In this document: positions 33,105 through 45,415 of the stretch, piece after piece | Position numbering within the stretch: the stretch's first letter is position 1 | How the letters are laid out: each line of letters starts with the position of its first letter | Assembly (NCBI GenBank): GCA_030248295.1 | Contig: JASANH010000938.1 | Location: 1,736,001 to 1,800,000, forward strand | Length of the DNA stretch: 64,000 nt | Source: Mesodorylaimus sp. YZB2_4 | Taxonomy: Eukaryota; Nematoda; Enoplea; Dorylaimida; Dorylaimidae | Direction: 5' to 3' | The notes under the pieces: generated by a model | The model's database searches: none | Seen by the model: the letters and a program-made list of their open reading frames with translations, nothing else | What the model was told of the DNA's origin: nothing | Translations under genes and position numbers: made by a program

Positions 33105-33825
33105 GAGCAGTCACTCTGACACCTTCAAGTAGCCATGGCCGTCCAGGGATGCAGTGGGCACACACGCGTGACAACACTCTTTACTTATGCCTGGTCAAGT
33201 GCTTGTATACAGGATATACGATCGGGAACACCACTCTTCAATCTGCTAGTGAACTGCATGTACACAAAAGGTGGCTGGATGGGGGTCATGAATGCCTAAC
33301 ATCCAGCTCAAACCGGCCTACCACTTTACACGTATACACAAACAGAAAAATCATCCGCGCCGCATCGATTAGACCGTTCTCCATGCCTACCACGACCAAT
33401 GACTACCCCGATCCTACTCTTCGTAATGGCGGCGGTATTATGAGCTTTATCCGGAGACCCATCGACTACCTTATCGCATAGTTATCCTAAGAACAAAAGC
33501 AGCCAGCCTTCAGATACATCCCATCAAACAAAAAATAAATTCTACCATTTTGGATAAAGACTAAAGGAACACGTCCGCCGTTCAGACCACCTCGCCCTCG
33601 CAGTGCACAAAGAATATCTTTCACGAGCCATACATATCCATCGACCATTAGAGAATTAGTGCACGAGAGCTAAGGATAGGAAAGGAGGAGAGACGCCTAG
33701 ATTACGCGCAGCAAAAAGGCAATAGCCAAACATCAACAAGCGCATTACAGCCTAAACTGGGTATTCTTCAAACGGGAACCGCGAATTAGAGGGGCGGACA
33801 AGCGAACGCGTACATATTCATGAAA
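33105..33825. other. Intergenic between NUBP2 and RAD6 genes
   Basis: 721 bases, with the NUBP2 promoter on one side and the RAD6 3' UTR on the other. I see no further gene. Confidence 0.55.
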
Positions 33826-35308
33826 TCAACTAGCCCCACCGCTTCCGCCGGCTGCCGCCGCTTGATCACCGTCGACCGCTTGGCTCGCAGTCACTTGCGT
33901 GTCGGTGGTTCGACTATTCCCGGACCCCGTCGTTCTGGCCGCCTCGTCGTCATCAGTTTCCTGACTATCCGCTTTCTTCTCCTCGGGCCCGTCATTTTCC
34001 GCAAAATTCAACCACGACTGCTCAACAATTTGTTGAACTCGTTTCTCGTATTCACGCCTGTTTTCTTGATACAATTGCGCCGCCAATGAATTCGCCGGCG
34101 AATTCGGATTTGGCTCGTCAAGCAACGACTAAAAGCACGAAATCTTGAATATCACTACGCCTTTTCCGGGGATAATTGAGAGGGGATGCCAGGAAGGAGT
34201 CCTATCAATCTACCCCACCTCCCTGGCCTGTTGACTTGCTAAATCGACTTGTCTGAGAGAAAGGAAAGTAAGCTAAATGTACTGCACGACTGACCGTGGA
34301 CACTAGCGCCATATGCTTGCTTCTTAGGCACATAAATGCTAATGTGACAAACAAAACGCAATAAGGAAGAATCAAGTAACTAAACAACCAGGCAAAACTG
34401 GGTCCTCCTACATAACTCACCCCCAAAAATATACCAACGGGCGTCTCATAAATAAGACGAGAATATTACCTGAATACTCGTTAGTATGGCTGCAACGTCA
34501 TAGGTAGGCGACCAACGATTTTGCAAAATATCCAGGCAAATAGAGCCATCCGCGTAAACTAAAACAGAAAAATATAAGCTGTATCAAGAACCTGCTGTGA
34601 CATGAGGCATATGTGCAAGAGGCCTAGAAGTCAGTACCAAGCTGCAGATATAGAGAGCTCAATTTCTTCAGGCAGGTGCACTTTGGCACAATTTTGTTTT
34701 CACCTGACCGCTTCAACCTATAACCCTAAAGCAGCTACGTTTACAGAGTAACTTAGCAGGCTTCAAGGCCACATGTGCTCCCACAGACAGTCAATCGAAA
34801 CGAGCTACTCGCAAAAGTTCAGCCCTGCTAGAGAAGGAAGTAATCAAAAAGCAAAAAAGCCAAACGCCTGAAGACGACCAAAAAAAAAGCTTACCGTTCG
34901 GATGAAACATTTTCGAAATAAATCTAACGCTAGGCGGTTTATTTGGATAATCTTCGGTAAATTCTAAAACTAGTTTGAAGGTACCATCCTCGAAAGGCGT
35001 ATCTTGGGGTCTGAAAACGGAGCGGATACCGACATAGGCTAAACTGAATGAAGCAAACAGCAAGACCAGATTGTACGTGCAAGCAACAGAGGCTACTCAC
35101 CCGAAAATAATCGCGTGCCAAACCAAAATGTTATCCTCGGTAGGTGCACCGCTAACGCCAGCCGGTGGGTCTTCTTGAAGCCTAAATTCAGAGTTTCAAA
35201 GATATGTATGAGCATAGGCTTATACTGCGTGCCCAAATACATAAAAAACTCTACGACAACGTACTTTTTGAAATCCCGCATAAGTCTCCTTCGCGCGGGG
35301 GTCGACAT
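33826..35308 (-). CDS. UBE2B: E2 ubiquitin-conjugating enzyme RAD6/UBE2A-B with tail
   Basis: RAD6 works with RAD18 and BRE1-type E3 ligases to ubiquitinate PCNA and histone H2B. Exons: 35308-35265, 35181-35101, 35010-34895, 34558-34470, 34128-33826; 210 aa. The core is nearly human: [59 protein letters not shown] with the active-site Cys, and [14 protein letters not shown]. The human protein stops soon after EQSW. Here about 60 residues follow, first acidic ([19 protein letters not shown]), then Thr/Ser/Ala/Gly-rich. Budding yeast Rad6 also has an acidic tail, used on histones, but animal orthologues usually lack one. Confidence 0.96.
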
Positions 35309-35927
35309 GGCTATTAATTAGAGTAGTGTACAATCTCGTCTGTCGAAGCCACTCGAAGTTCAGGAAAAATGGAAGAGTGAAATAGGTACAATAAATATTC
35401 CGCTCAAAATGAATTCAACGAGAATTAGAAAATAGTGACGAAAAGAAATGATTAATTTTTTAAAAAGGCCCTGCAGTTTTAAGTCCTTTCTAGTTTTGCG
35501 TGCTTTTTGGAAGAAAAGTAGAGATTACGCAAGTCACACGATTAGCTCCAAACCACAACATTGGATTGGATTGGCAGCTGCCTGCCGTCGAATGCGCACA
35601 CGTCACTCACGCGCACTGTCACCTCATGGAGACTCGTCATAAGCAGCAGATTATCTGAATATCGCAAAGGGCGCGTATTTTGAAAATCAAGGTGGGGTTC
35701 TACCGTTTCTTGCGGTATATCGCCTAATGCACACAAGTTCAAAACTGTACATTTTGTTTTCTCATCAAATTCATCCCACTTTCAAAAAAAAACAAACAGA
35801 TCAAACATTTGCCCGAACCCGACTATGGACGTAAAACTCGAATCAAAACACTAAATTTAGAAACACATTCGGATTAGTAATTATCTTTCCTCTGGCCTGG
35901 GTTCAAGCTTACATTCGATGCCATTGG
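35309..35927. other. Intergenic upstream of RAD6
   Basis: 619 bases, AT-rich near the RAD6 start. No exon is recognised. Confidence 0.5.
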
Positions 35928-37669
35928 CTACGCAGTCTTCCTGAATCGCTTACGAAACGGTAATTCACGCTCGCTACTGTTGCAGGACGAGCTGGGGGCG
36001 GACGTGCATCGCGACAAAGAGCGCAGAGATTCATTTTCGCTTTTCAATTTGGCCAATTCTTGTTGCAAATTTGTGATTTCTTCCTGAAATGGAGCGTATC
36101 GATATTTCACTGGTTTTCATGCGAATTCCATCAATGATACGATTTGCCTGAGTCAGTGACGAATATGCGCTAAAATGATCACTGATAAGAGCTCCCCTTC
36201 CTTATCAGTGATCGTTCTGTTCACATCCCAACACTGATAGTGTCACTGAAGCAGCAACAGTCCTCCTGTACGAGCATGAGTCGGCAGTGACACTCGCGTT
36301 GATGTCCCTGTTTGAGACTCTGTCACAACCTCACCATGGCCTGGTCAGCTTTCTCTTGCCAATGGGTCATTTTCGATTCGATTTCCCGCTCCCGATTCTC
36401 GAACCGACGTCGGTATTCGTCCACGGCGAATCGGACTGCACTGTTCGTCATCTCATTCAGCGAGTACTGTAAAGTGCAAGCGGTCAACGCTGGCAGGGGA
36501 ATGAGCCTAGTATGACCCCTGTGCAAGCAGCACCCCGTTTTCTATGGCACAACCTCCAAAAATCATAAGCAGTTCACTTACACTCGGGTGCACTTTGACC
36601 ACAGGCAATTTGACGCGTGTGTATTCGACCAATTTCTGCTTCAGTTGATTGTTCGCTTTGATAAGCTCGCTGATACGACCCTCGAATAGAACAAGCTTAC
36701 TACAGGCGTGGTACAGAAATCATGTTATACGCGTGAACTAATCGATAATTCAGTTATCGATTGTCGTGACTTCTGGTGTACAGCGAGTTCAGCAGTGTCT
36801 CGACATAAAATGTTGTGAGCTGTCTTTAGAAATTCCATATCTCGTCTGGGCTCCGGCCTACTGCACACATCTAGTCATACAGAACAGAGGGGAACTTCTA
36901 GAGCATCTACAGCGCTGTACCCTACACAGAGATTCCGTGTCACATAACAGAGATCACGATGATAGCGACGATGACCATCATCATTACATCGTGATCACCA
37001 ATAATCGATTGGTGATCACGATTGAGGCTAATACACGGCACATGATGAACACGATTGGTGAACATGATTTGAAGCCAATGTCCTGATCGATATTGGCTTC
37101 AAATCATGTTTTGCCGTGGTACCACGAGTAATACGACCCCTCAGATCTCAACGAATCGATGACCTCACCTTCATTTCGTTGTTCTCCTTGGCCAACACCT
37201 TGTTCGCCATTTCTACTTGCGCCATTTGGTTCAGCACTTCCTTCACTTGGCGTTGAACGATCGATTGAATCCTAAATCAAAAATCAGTTTCGCCCCCTGG
37301 TTTGGGCGAGGGTTTGAGATGCCATGATTCGGAAGAGGTCGAGGCGCCACCAGGCATGTCTGACCCGGAGAATCGAATCGATTGCTGCGCGTCGAAGATA
37401 CGAGACCCTTTTTGGAAGGTCCCCCCAGGGAGGTTCTGATGTCACGATTCCCAAAGTGTCTCCTCTTACTTTCCCTCTTTCAATCGTTGAATCTCGGCTT
37501 CTAAAGATTTATTTCGGAATGTCAGTCGTTGCACTTCCACTTGCAAGCGTTCTCGTTCTTCTTCCCGAACTCGAATTCTCGGGTCCCGATTGTAAGCCAG
37601 AACCGATGGAGTGGGCAACATTCTCTCGAAACACCTGAATGCCCCAGGCGGGTGCAAATTTGGATCCAT
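35928..37669 (-). CDS. Coiled-coil protein, unrecognised
   Basis: Five exons join in phase: 37669-37470, 37271-37169, 36695-36582, 36466-36335, 36083-35928; 234 aa. It starts MDPNLHPPGAFRCFERML. Nearly everything after residue 35 is charged heptad-like helix, for example REEERERLQVEVQRL, FRNKSLEAEIQRLK, RISELIKANNQLKQKLVEY, RRRFENREREIESK and NLQQELAKLKSENESL. The tail is Ser-rich (SAPSSSCNSSERE) and then basic (FRKRFRKTA). Two introns contain near-perfect foldbacks. I do not recognise the family. A structural or microtubule-associated role would be typical of such proteins, but nothing here proves it. The start codon is the least certain part; a leftward extension in the same frame is possible. 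Confidence 0.7.
36176..36294. repeat. CAGTGAC foldbacks in coiled-coil gene intron
   Basis: TGATCACTGATAAG (36176) pairs with CTTATCAGTGATC (36200). AGTGTCACTG near 36239 pairs with CAGTGACACT near 36285. All share a CACTGA/TCAGTG core, so one small hairpin repeat family is likely. Confidence 0.65.
36988..37110. repeat. Two adjacent perfect hairpins in intron
   Basis: 36988-37022 is a near-perfect palindrome around ATCGTGATCACCAAT / ATTGGTGATCACGAT. 37061-37110 pairs AACATGATTTGAAGCCAAT with ATTGGCTTCAAATCATGTT, 19 of 19 bases. Both share ATTGGTGA-like parts. Confidence 0.8.
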
Positions 37670-38076
37670 CAATACAAACAAAACGATTTCTACCAACTTC
37701 AATGCTGTACGTTTGCAAAGTGAGTGGCTGCTGTGGGAGTCAGGCGCACTGCTTCCAGCGGGGAAGTGTAATGCGCGCACTGTGATGCCCCACCAACCCT
37801 CGCAGAGGCGTTGTCAGTGGAGCCTCACAACACAATGCCTCTGTTTACTTACACACTCATGGCCAATTACACATTCAGCCCGCTTCTCCGTACACGTCAC
37901 CAGAGGCTATCACCGAATGCTCGCATCACATAGTCACACACAAGGCTGCCCGCTACATAGCGAAAGTGACATAAATAGGGAATACGGATACAACCATGCC
38001 AAGTGACCACCAGAAAATAGTGAAGGCTACAACCGAGGAGAAATGATCTTTAGATCGTCCGCCCAACAACCAGCTT
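37670..38076. other. Intergenic between coiled-coil and calpain genes
   Basis: 407 bases, probably the coiled-coil gene promoter and the calpain-15 3' UTR. Nothing else seen. Confidence 0.5.
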
Positions 38077-41000
38077 CTATACAATAGGTCTTGGTGCGTG
38101 CAGTCCGTACACATCGGTGTCCAACTCGGGAACGTGGCTGTTGGCGGTCGAGGCCGAGGCTAGCTCCTCCGCCATGCCCGCCGGAGGCTGGGCACCCAGG
38201 AAGGAAAAGAATTTGTTGGCATAATTGGCCATTTGATGCCTGATGGTTGGCACCAAGGTGTACTGCACGCGATAGGCGAACCGGCTGGCTGACGAGCCTT
38301 CGACTTGCGACAGGATCATGACAACTTGACGATGCATGGGCGGAATGACGTCCACGGTCACCAGGGCCCCTCGAGTACTAACCGCGTTATGCGACTCGGT
38401 ACAGTCGCACTGCACGTTTAGTATGGCATCCTTGTTAAAGTTGGCGACCATGACCGCCACGCCCGTCCAGTTCTTCTTCAGGTAATACACGACGACGCCT
38501 GGTACGTCCGTGCCCATCGTGGCCGCGTCTCGAAGGAACATTTGTATCATGCAATCGGCCAGCACGATCGGGTTCACCGAACGCACCTGAGCAGCCAGAG
38601 CTCTGGCGCTGTGCACGGCGACCACGCACTTGGGTATTTCCGAATCAGCCAGCCGCATGCCCCAATGGTTGAAGGCGAACCAGATCATTATGTACTGGCC
38701 CTGCTGCAGAATGGCATTCAACGTGACGAACGGTCGGATGGCGTGATCACTGCGAGCCACCAGTTTCGCGGGGCGTCCGAATTCGTCCACTGAGAATATC
38801 ATCACAGATAAGTCCAGCACGCCGTGCTTGGTCGGCTTCTCATTCCTACAATGTAGACACTCGTAACTCGCTGCGTCGTTATCGTGTGCTAAAGATTGCC
38901 AAGGCACAGTGATACAGACACAGCAGGGCCTCCAACCTCTTTGCCATCCCTCTGCATGGCCAGCCTAGCACTTGCCCGGACAGGTTCTCCCATCAATGCT
39001 CACCTCACATTCGGCTGGTACAAAGCAACGTCGACTTCTGTCGCTTCCTGCACGGCGAGTTCGGCCACGTAAACGAAGTTCCGTCGACAATGCGGCGGCA
39101 ACAAGCCAGCCAATCGTAACTCACGCCAGTTCACTCGGTATCGACACGCGTCAACTGTGTCAAAGTACCTAAACAGCACGAGTTTCATTCGGCACCCTCA
39201 CAAACAATATGACAAGCCATCCTCACCGACAAAAGTCTTCATAGGGCATCCAAAAAATACCATCTCGAAACCCTTCGGGCAGCAGCTCTGCCAACAGTTC
39301 CGGCGTCCACAAACTAGAATGCTCGGACCACGCTCCATTCCAAGAGAAGTGGCCCCACGGATTCCGACATTTCACCAATCTAAACACCACGCCTACACAA
39401 TGGTGCATGTGACGTTCAATACCGTCATACCTCGCTCCGTTCACTTCCCGCACGTCCAACAATGAGTAAGCGTGCAGGGGTTCCAGACCAACTAGATGGT
39501 ACTCAGCTTCCTGGCCTTCACGATCACCACCGCAAGATGCGCCCATTAGAGACCTACGCGACTGGCTATCTGAATGGGAACCTTTATTTCCCATCAGCAC
39601 TTACTTGGCATCCTTCATGCTCAACAACTGTGCCCAAATCACGTCTGGGTCACGCTCGTGGGCATCTTCGGGGTCGCTATGGCCTGAAATTGACCAGCCT
39701 TATCGTCAAGCCGCTCCTCACTACGCTATGCATACCTGGCAAATGCAACGCTTCCGCAGGCGCTCCAGTCAAGACAGCCAAGCCTTCGATCGTGCGACCA
39801 GCCGTCAACGCCTCGTAACTTCCATAAACTTTGGCTAAAGCCTTCTCGATCAATGGTACCCACAGCTGATTGCGCTTAGCCTTGAACAGGTGATCGGCTG
39901 AAACCACAATTAGGCTAGTACATTATTTATCGATTACCTTCGAGTATATCATGACACCACTCATGGCGCACGGAAACAAGTCGTCCACAACCACCACACG
40001 CCACTGGCCATCGATGCACAACCGAATCTGATAGACACCTTCTGGACAAATCTGTTTGGTCATGACGATATTGTCCAGTATATCCATCCGTTCCGAGACC
40101 ACAGCCAGAGCAGATAAGAACCAGCAATTTCCCAGAATACCTGCCAACGAAGCAAGTAGACCCCTTCTCGGCGAACACACCACGTCTCATACCTTGTACA
40201 ATATCCGATGGCTTCGGTGAATTGCAAACCGTCCATGGAAACAGAAATCGCTCGAGTAGATTTGTGATTCGAGCAGGTCGTCGCCATTGAACGGATGGTA
40301 GCTGACGCCGCTGATTGTCCTGAGACCGTCTCAGCGTCAAATTGGTTGGTGGGAATGAATCATCGACGAATGGCTGTTTGTTCTGAAAGCAAACAAACCA
40401 CAAACCTGGACTTGGCTCGCAGCTGAGTTAATAAAAGCCCTTGTTCTTACCTGGCGACAGAATAACAATATATTCTTATATTGCTCATTGGCTTCGCTCT
40501 CTTCGATGGCTCGCAATGCCTCCATAAACTCGCTCTCTTGTTTACACGGCAGTAACATCGGCGGTTCATGCGGGGCAGCGACCGCAGTCGATGGGCGTTT
40601 TGGAGTTATCTTGGCTGCGGTTGCCGATGCACCCGTCTCGTGCTTCCCATCGCCACTGCCAGCGTTTTTCTTAAAACCACAAATCTCGCATCGAGTGACG
40701 TTCATTCGATTACTGAACGTGCACTGAGGACAATGCCACTGATCTGATTTCGCTGGGGTTGGGGTTGACTTTGGTGTTGAGGGATTGACTTCGTTGCATA
40801 CGGAACATCGGGTCGCACTAAAAGAGTTATCAGTCAGTTGGCTCCTTCGGTTGTACACATACACATCTTGATTATATTTCCTAGACCTGAATCCGCTGTG
40901 TTGTTGGTCATGAACCCCCATCGGTCATAAGCAAACCCTCATCGACAGATCCCGTCCACCCCTCAATAACTCTACAAAAGCACCAGCAGGACGGTTGCAG

Positions 41001-41342
41001 ATACACGTAAGGTGACCCCAAGCTGGCCAGACTTCGAAACTTTAAAGCAAACTCACTTAAGCGAATTCAAGAAGGTGCATTTGGGGCACGGCCATTCTTT
41101 CCGAGAAGTTTGACCGTTGGTGATGGCAGGAGGCGTGACCAAGCGAGGAGTGTAACAGATCTGGCATTGCTGAGCCGTTTCAGATACCGGATTATCGTAA
41201 GAGCACATATGGCAGGCCCACGATTTTGATTCCGGCAGCTTTCCCGGTGCGATCGACGAGGCACTGGCCATGGAACTACCACTTTCGTCGGGAACCTGGG
41301 CGTTGGGCATTGGCAACGGAATATCGACACAATTATCACAGG
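38077..41342 (-). CDS. CAPN15: Calpain-15 (small optic lobes), 5' end incomplete
   Basis: Non-classical cytosolic cysteine protease, orthologue of Drosophila small optic lobes. Exons: 41342-41057, 40817-40451, 40382-40193, 40140-39938, 39880-39736, 39683-39605, 39565-39431, 39379-39227, 39168-39004, 38845-38077; at least 829 aa. Three RanBP2-type zinc fingers have the W-x-C-x2-C...C-x2-C pattern ([30 protein letters not shown]). The protease core has GNCWFLSAL (Cys at 40124-40126), HAYSLLD (His) and CRNPWG (Asn), so the triad is intact. The SOL domain ends GLHAPRP. The first listed exon begins in phase 1 with ACDNC, possibly half of another finger. A start exon upstream of 41343 is therefore missing from my model. 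The 39-nt intron at 39566-39604 is unusually short and its acceptor is uncertain. Confidence 0.93.
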
Positions 41343-42410
41343 CTAACAAAATCGATTGATTTGTATGAGGTATCTAAACACACAAAGATACCTTATTAGG
41401 TCTACAAAACATTTTTCAGTCGCTGCATTGCTCCAACACAAGATGGTCTTCCCAGTTTCGCCTCCCCACCGACGCTCCTTATAATCAATGGACGGACTAA
41501 CTCATGCTTTACATCATTGCGATGGGCGGACGGAGACTGAAGGTATGACGCGTAAGTGCATCGAAAAACAATGATACAGCCACCATCAGGAGGACCTGGC
41601 GGATGGGCTTGGTTAGCGAGAATCAACGCAGCCTGGTCTGCCCAGAGGTAACAAGCTGCTGATAGAAGAAACAAGAACTGATAAGAAACGCCCAATGGCT
41701 CTCGGTCAAGTACAATCAGGTACATGCAACCAACGTGATAGAAACTTGTTACGTGCAAATCCAAAACCCGGCAGGCTCACCTATCCGATTGGTCGGAATG
41801 TCGCCACTCGTAATGGTACCTGCGAGATTTTGAAGGTAGGAGTGAGGAATACTGTCACCGTTAAGAGTAATACAGAGCTTGAAAAAGTCAAGCTGCAAAA
41901 GCTAAATGATTCACCCTGGAATAAAAAACCTCAATGAATTCGTCACCGTCCAATCCATCGTGGAAGAAAACTATAAGACACGCCCATCCATACCTCCGCC
42001 ATGAGTTGGCAGCTTCATTTAGCCGCTAGAAGCAGACAATGCCGCAGGTTCAAGCGCTAGGCGGGATATTCAAAAACTAGACGGGTGGGATCGATCCTAG
42101 TGAACGTGGTGAGGCTGACAAGTGAGCTAATTTGCGTCGGTAAATATTGTTCCTACCCTCAAATTGCCCCTAACCCTCAAAATTAGATGTAATCTTTCAC
42201 AGGCCGCTGGAAAGTCAGCACCAACAGTTCCATGAAATTTTTGGATGCGCGATAAGTTCTGCGTCCATGTCGAAGTGACCCTTTGGGAGAGTGTACAGTC
42301 GGACTGCTGGCAGTCAGTTGGGCTTGCGTTGTGGTTGTGCGAGGCTGCGTGTGCTCTGCTTGAACTCGCCTGCGTTTGCGAATACGATCGAGTGTGTTTG
42401 GGCGACGAGA
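41343..42410. other. Gap, probably holding calpain-15 first exon
   Basis: 1.07 kb. The calpain-15 model requires an upstream exon on the minus strand ending in phase 1; I searched for a zinc-finger start and did not find a convincing one. The left boundary of the duplicated block begins near 42245. Confidence 0.4.
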
Positions 42411-43027
42411 ATGGCACCGTTGGTGAAGGCGACGGGTTTGGACGGGTCGATGACGGGCCTTGGGGACGCGATCGACGGGAGCGGTGCCTTGATTCTGGTT
42501 TCGACGATGGTCGTCGGTCTGCTATTCGTCCTGTTCGCGGCCATCGTGGCTCTGCTTTGCGCGTGCGGAGGCGAGAAGAAGGGTGACGACAAGGTCAGTC
42601 GGGGCTCCCTGGGTGTCGGTCATTTACGGACCCAGTCTCGTTTAGGATGGCGGCAAGAAAGCTGAGGTCGTTCCACCGCCTTCCAGTCAACTGGGTGCTT
42701 CGGGTAAAGCGGAGCCAGGAGCGAGCAATAAATCGCCGGCGCCTGGTGGCAAGTCGGGCCGGTAAGTGCCAGCATTCTCTGTTAGCCTCGGGTGCAGACC
42801 CCCGATTGCTTGCAGCGGCGAAGCGCACAAGACAAAGATCACGTTGACGCCGCCGGGAGCCACTTGCCCGCCGCAATACATCCCCGACGACGAAGACAAG
42901 ACGGTGAACGTGGAGGGCCTGCTGAAGAAGGCCTGACCCGACCCAGTGCAATGATCACTTCCAGTCCCTGACGATCACATGATCGCCTCTTTGACGGTTG
43001 CCCTTGTGATTTTGTGATACTAGCTGT
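42245..43027 (+). repeat. Duplicated gene block, left copy
   Basis: About 0.78 kb matching 52360-53148 in the same orientation at an offset of 10,115 bases. From about 42287 to 43027 I see only isolated differences, and the coding exons look identical. Further upstream the match decays. The right edge is sharp, after GATACTAGCTGTGTTCTA. Confidence 0.9.
42411..42936 (+). CDS. Small single-pass membrane protein, copy 1
   Basis: I do not recognise this family. Three exons, 42411-42593, 42646-42761 and 42816-42936, give 139 aa starting MAPLVKATGLDGSMTGLGDA. A strong membrane helix (ALILVSTMVVGLLFVLFAAIV, about 26-46) is followed by LLCACGG with two Cys that could be acylated. The tail is Lys-, Pro-, Ser- and Gly-rich and ends YIPDDEDKTVNVEGLLKKA. 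The short outside segment, helix, Cys and basic tail recall the unrelated membrane protein at 3.2-4.5 kb. Coding sequence and introns recur almost unchanged at 52526-53051. The upstream frame stays open without an ATG, so the ATG at 42411 is the best start. Confidence 0.72.
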
Positions 43028-43506
43028 GTTCTACTACAGTATCGATGCATGGTCTAGCGAAAATGCTAAGGATGGACAGGTGAAATGCTGTCTGTGGTTG
43101 CGGGATGCTATGAGTGAGTGTTTATTCGGTCATCAACGAACATGTCTGGCAAGCCAAACGTATTGGCGATGCAACAAGGCAAGTACAGTACACAGGCTCA
43201 TAACCCGCAATCCAACACCACGGTGTACACGGCTCCAACTGTATTCCGTACAAGTTAGCCCGAACCCTACTTCGGCGGGCAGATAACGGTGAATACCAGT
43301 CACGTATGCATGCAGGGAAAAAGGCATTTACAGAAGACAAGTACTAAAACTATGATTTCGAGTACAGTTATTATGACTGGTCTAAATATACTGGCCTACT
43401 ATAACAATGTCTCCGTACATGATTGCCGTTGTATGGCACGCGCATCCATCCGAGGTACACGACGCACGATTCTTGAAATGCCAGTTTATTTTGCGAATTA
43501 AATGAA
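42937..43506. other. Intergenic, membrane gene copy 1 to forkhead gene
   Basis: 570 bases. The right edge of the duplicated block is at about 43027. No exon seen. Confidence 0.5.
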
Positions 43507-45415
43507 TCAGAACGATCCGAACGAGCCCGTGTTGTAGGGTGGTGGCGGCGGATAGTAACGCAAGACGGCCCCGTTGCCAGCTGGTCTCGCGTTCATCAAA
43601 GTCGAAGCCGAAGGCAAGAAGCACGAGCCCGAATTCGATGTGTTGTCGAAGGTGGATGGTGCCGTAAGCAGGTTCGCCGGAGCAGCGCAAAAAGTGTTGT
43701 GAGCGGGCATCTGAAACAGAGAGTGGATGAACGCGGAAGGGGGCGCACTGCAGATGGGTTGAGTGATCATGTAAAATGTGTTCCAATACAGCGATCATCA
43801 ACCACCCGCTCCTTCGTCCTGCCTGCCCTCTCCTTCTTACCGACATAAATTGTGGCCCAGCAGTGGCCGAGGTCGGAATCGAATGGTACATCTGGTGATC
43901 CGCGTTGTTCTGGCTGGCCGAATTCTGCCAATTGACCAACTGATGTTGGCCCCACATGAGCCACTGGTCGACCACGGACGGATCCTTGCAGTGCCGTTTC
44001 ATGCGGCGCCTACAAATCAACAGCACCAGTCAGTACGGCATAAAAACATGAGCACAGAGAGGGTCGATGCTGAGGGACGGGCTGGTACCAAACGCGCCGA
44101 TCTGATTCACTGATGCAAAGTGGTTCACGGCTGGAAGAGAAGGTTCATTGGCAACGATGAGGATAACCCGCCAAACAAGAACCGCTCCCTTATCGAGCCA
44201 TTGATCAGAATAAGCAAAAAGCACAGTAAAGAGTCTGGCAAATAACTGGCCACACTCTTTCTTGGCTACGTGATTGTTCATCTGGTGGTGCACCCACCAG
44301 ATGAACAATCACGGAAGAGGATGGAAGAGGACCACGGGAAAAGCAAAGTTGCTCTATGCTAACGGGAACTGACCACAACTAGTCAACAGTCCTGTGCTAG
44401 ACCCGTCCATCCTACTGTACAGGAAGGCATCTCGTAGGCAGCGCGCAAAATACGAGCGAGCGGTTACAGTAAGACGTGTAAGTAGGGTAAGCGAGAGGTG
44501 CCCATTATCAGCCATCTCATAGTCAGGTCTCAAAATCTCGCTCACCTGCGTCTGCAGTTCCCGGGTTCGAACTGATCTTCGCAGTTCTTATCCAACGTCC
44601 AATAATTTCCTTTTCGATCGGTGGCCGATTGAGGGTCCTTGGCGATTTTTAAGAAACAGTCGTTGAGGGACAGATTGTGACGCACCTGAAACGGGCAATC
44701 TGCAGAACACATCGGGCCCGAACCTAGAGTGTATGCAAGATAGGTCGAACCAACAAATTAGTCGGGACGAAAGACCCAGGGCCAAGCTCAAGCAGCCCAT
44801 TCGAGCGAGTTTAATCCCACCATCGTGAACAACTCTCGGGCCCGAACCGAACACTACACCACACCCATTATTTACAGTATACTATGTAATAGCATCGACC
44901 TCTTCTCCCTCACTTACACTGTTCTGCCAACTCTTACGCCGATTGCCCTCCAAATTCTTGAAATAAGGATACTTGTCCTCAATATAGCCATAGATATCGG
45001 CCAAAGTCAGCTTGCCGTCGGCCGATGCTTTGATGGCTTCCTGGATCATGAACACGTACGACACGTTGGGCTTGCCCTCGGCGATGACCAACTTCGACTC
45101 CTCCATCTCCTCCTTCTTGGACTTGGTCTTGTGTCCGCCCTGTTGCTGACCCTTGGTCACATTTGCTCGCCCGTCGTCCGCCATTGCCATCGATTCACAT
45201 TTCGGAATATGCACATCGAAATTCTGGAAATGCATGGATGCACCGTTCAAGTTCGAGTCTTGCTCCATTTTTGCGGTGCACATTTGAAATAAATTCGACG
45301 ATTTGATCGATTGGGGATCGGTGCGAGGGTGGTCCGTTTTCGATGAGTCGAATAAACCCGGCTGAAGAAGAAAGTTCGGAGGCAACAAAAACTTTTCAAC
45401 ATCGACGTTGTCCAT
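43507..45415 (-). CDS. Forkhead transcription factor, FoxL2-like
   Basis: Nuclear DNA-binding factor. Exons: 45415-44918, 44685-44546, 44009-43841, 43710-43507; 336 aa. The forkhead domain spans about residues 124-215: [52 protein letters not shown], then [19 protein letters not shown] and the basic wing [21 protein letters not shown]...RRRRRMKR is typical of FoxL2 ([20 protein letters not shown] in vertebrates). The first half is divergent: KPPYSY has become KPNVSY and helix 2 has extra residues ([13 protein letters not shown]). The N-terminus has a Lys/Gln-rich linker; the C-terminus is Ala/Ser/Pro-rich with PPPPPYN. Subfamily assignment rests on the wing and is tentative. Confidence 0.88.

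Noticed and set aside
42245..42586. 113-aa frame repeated at 52363-52701
   Set aside because: An alternative frame over the membrane-protein exon. It is repeated only because the whole block is duplicated.
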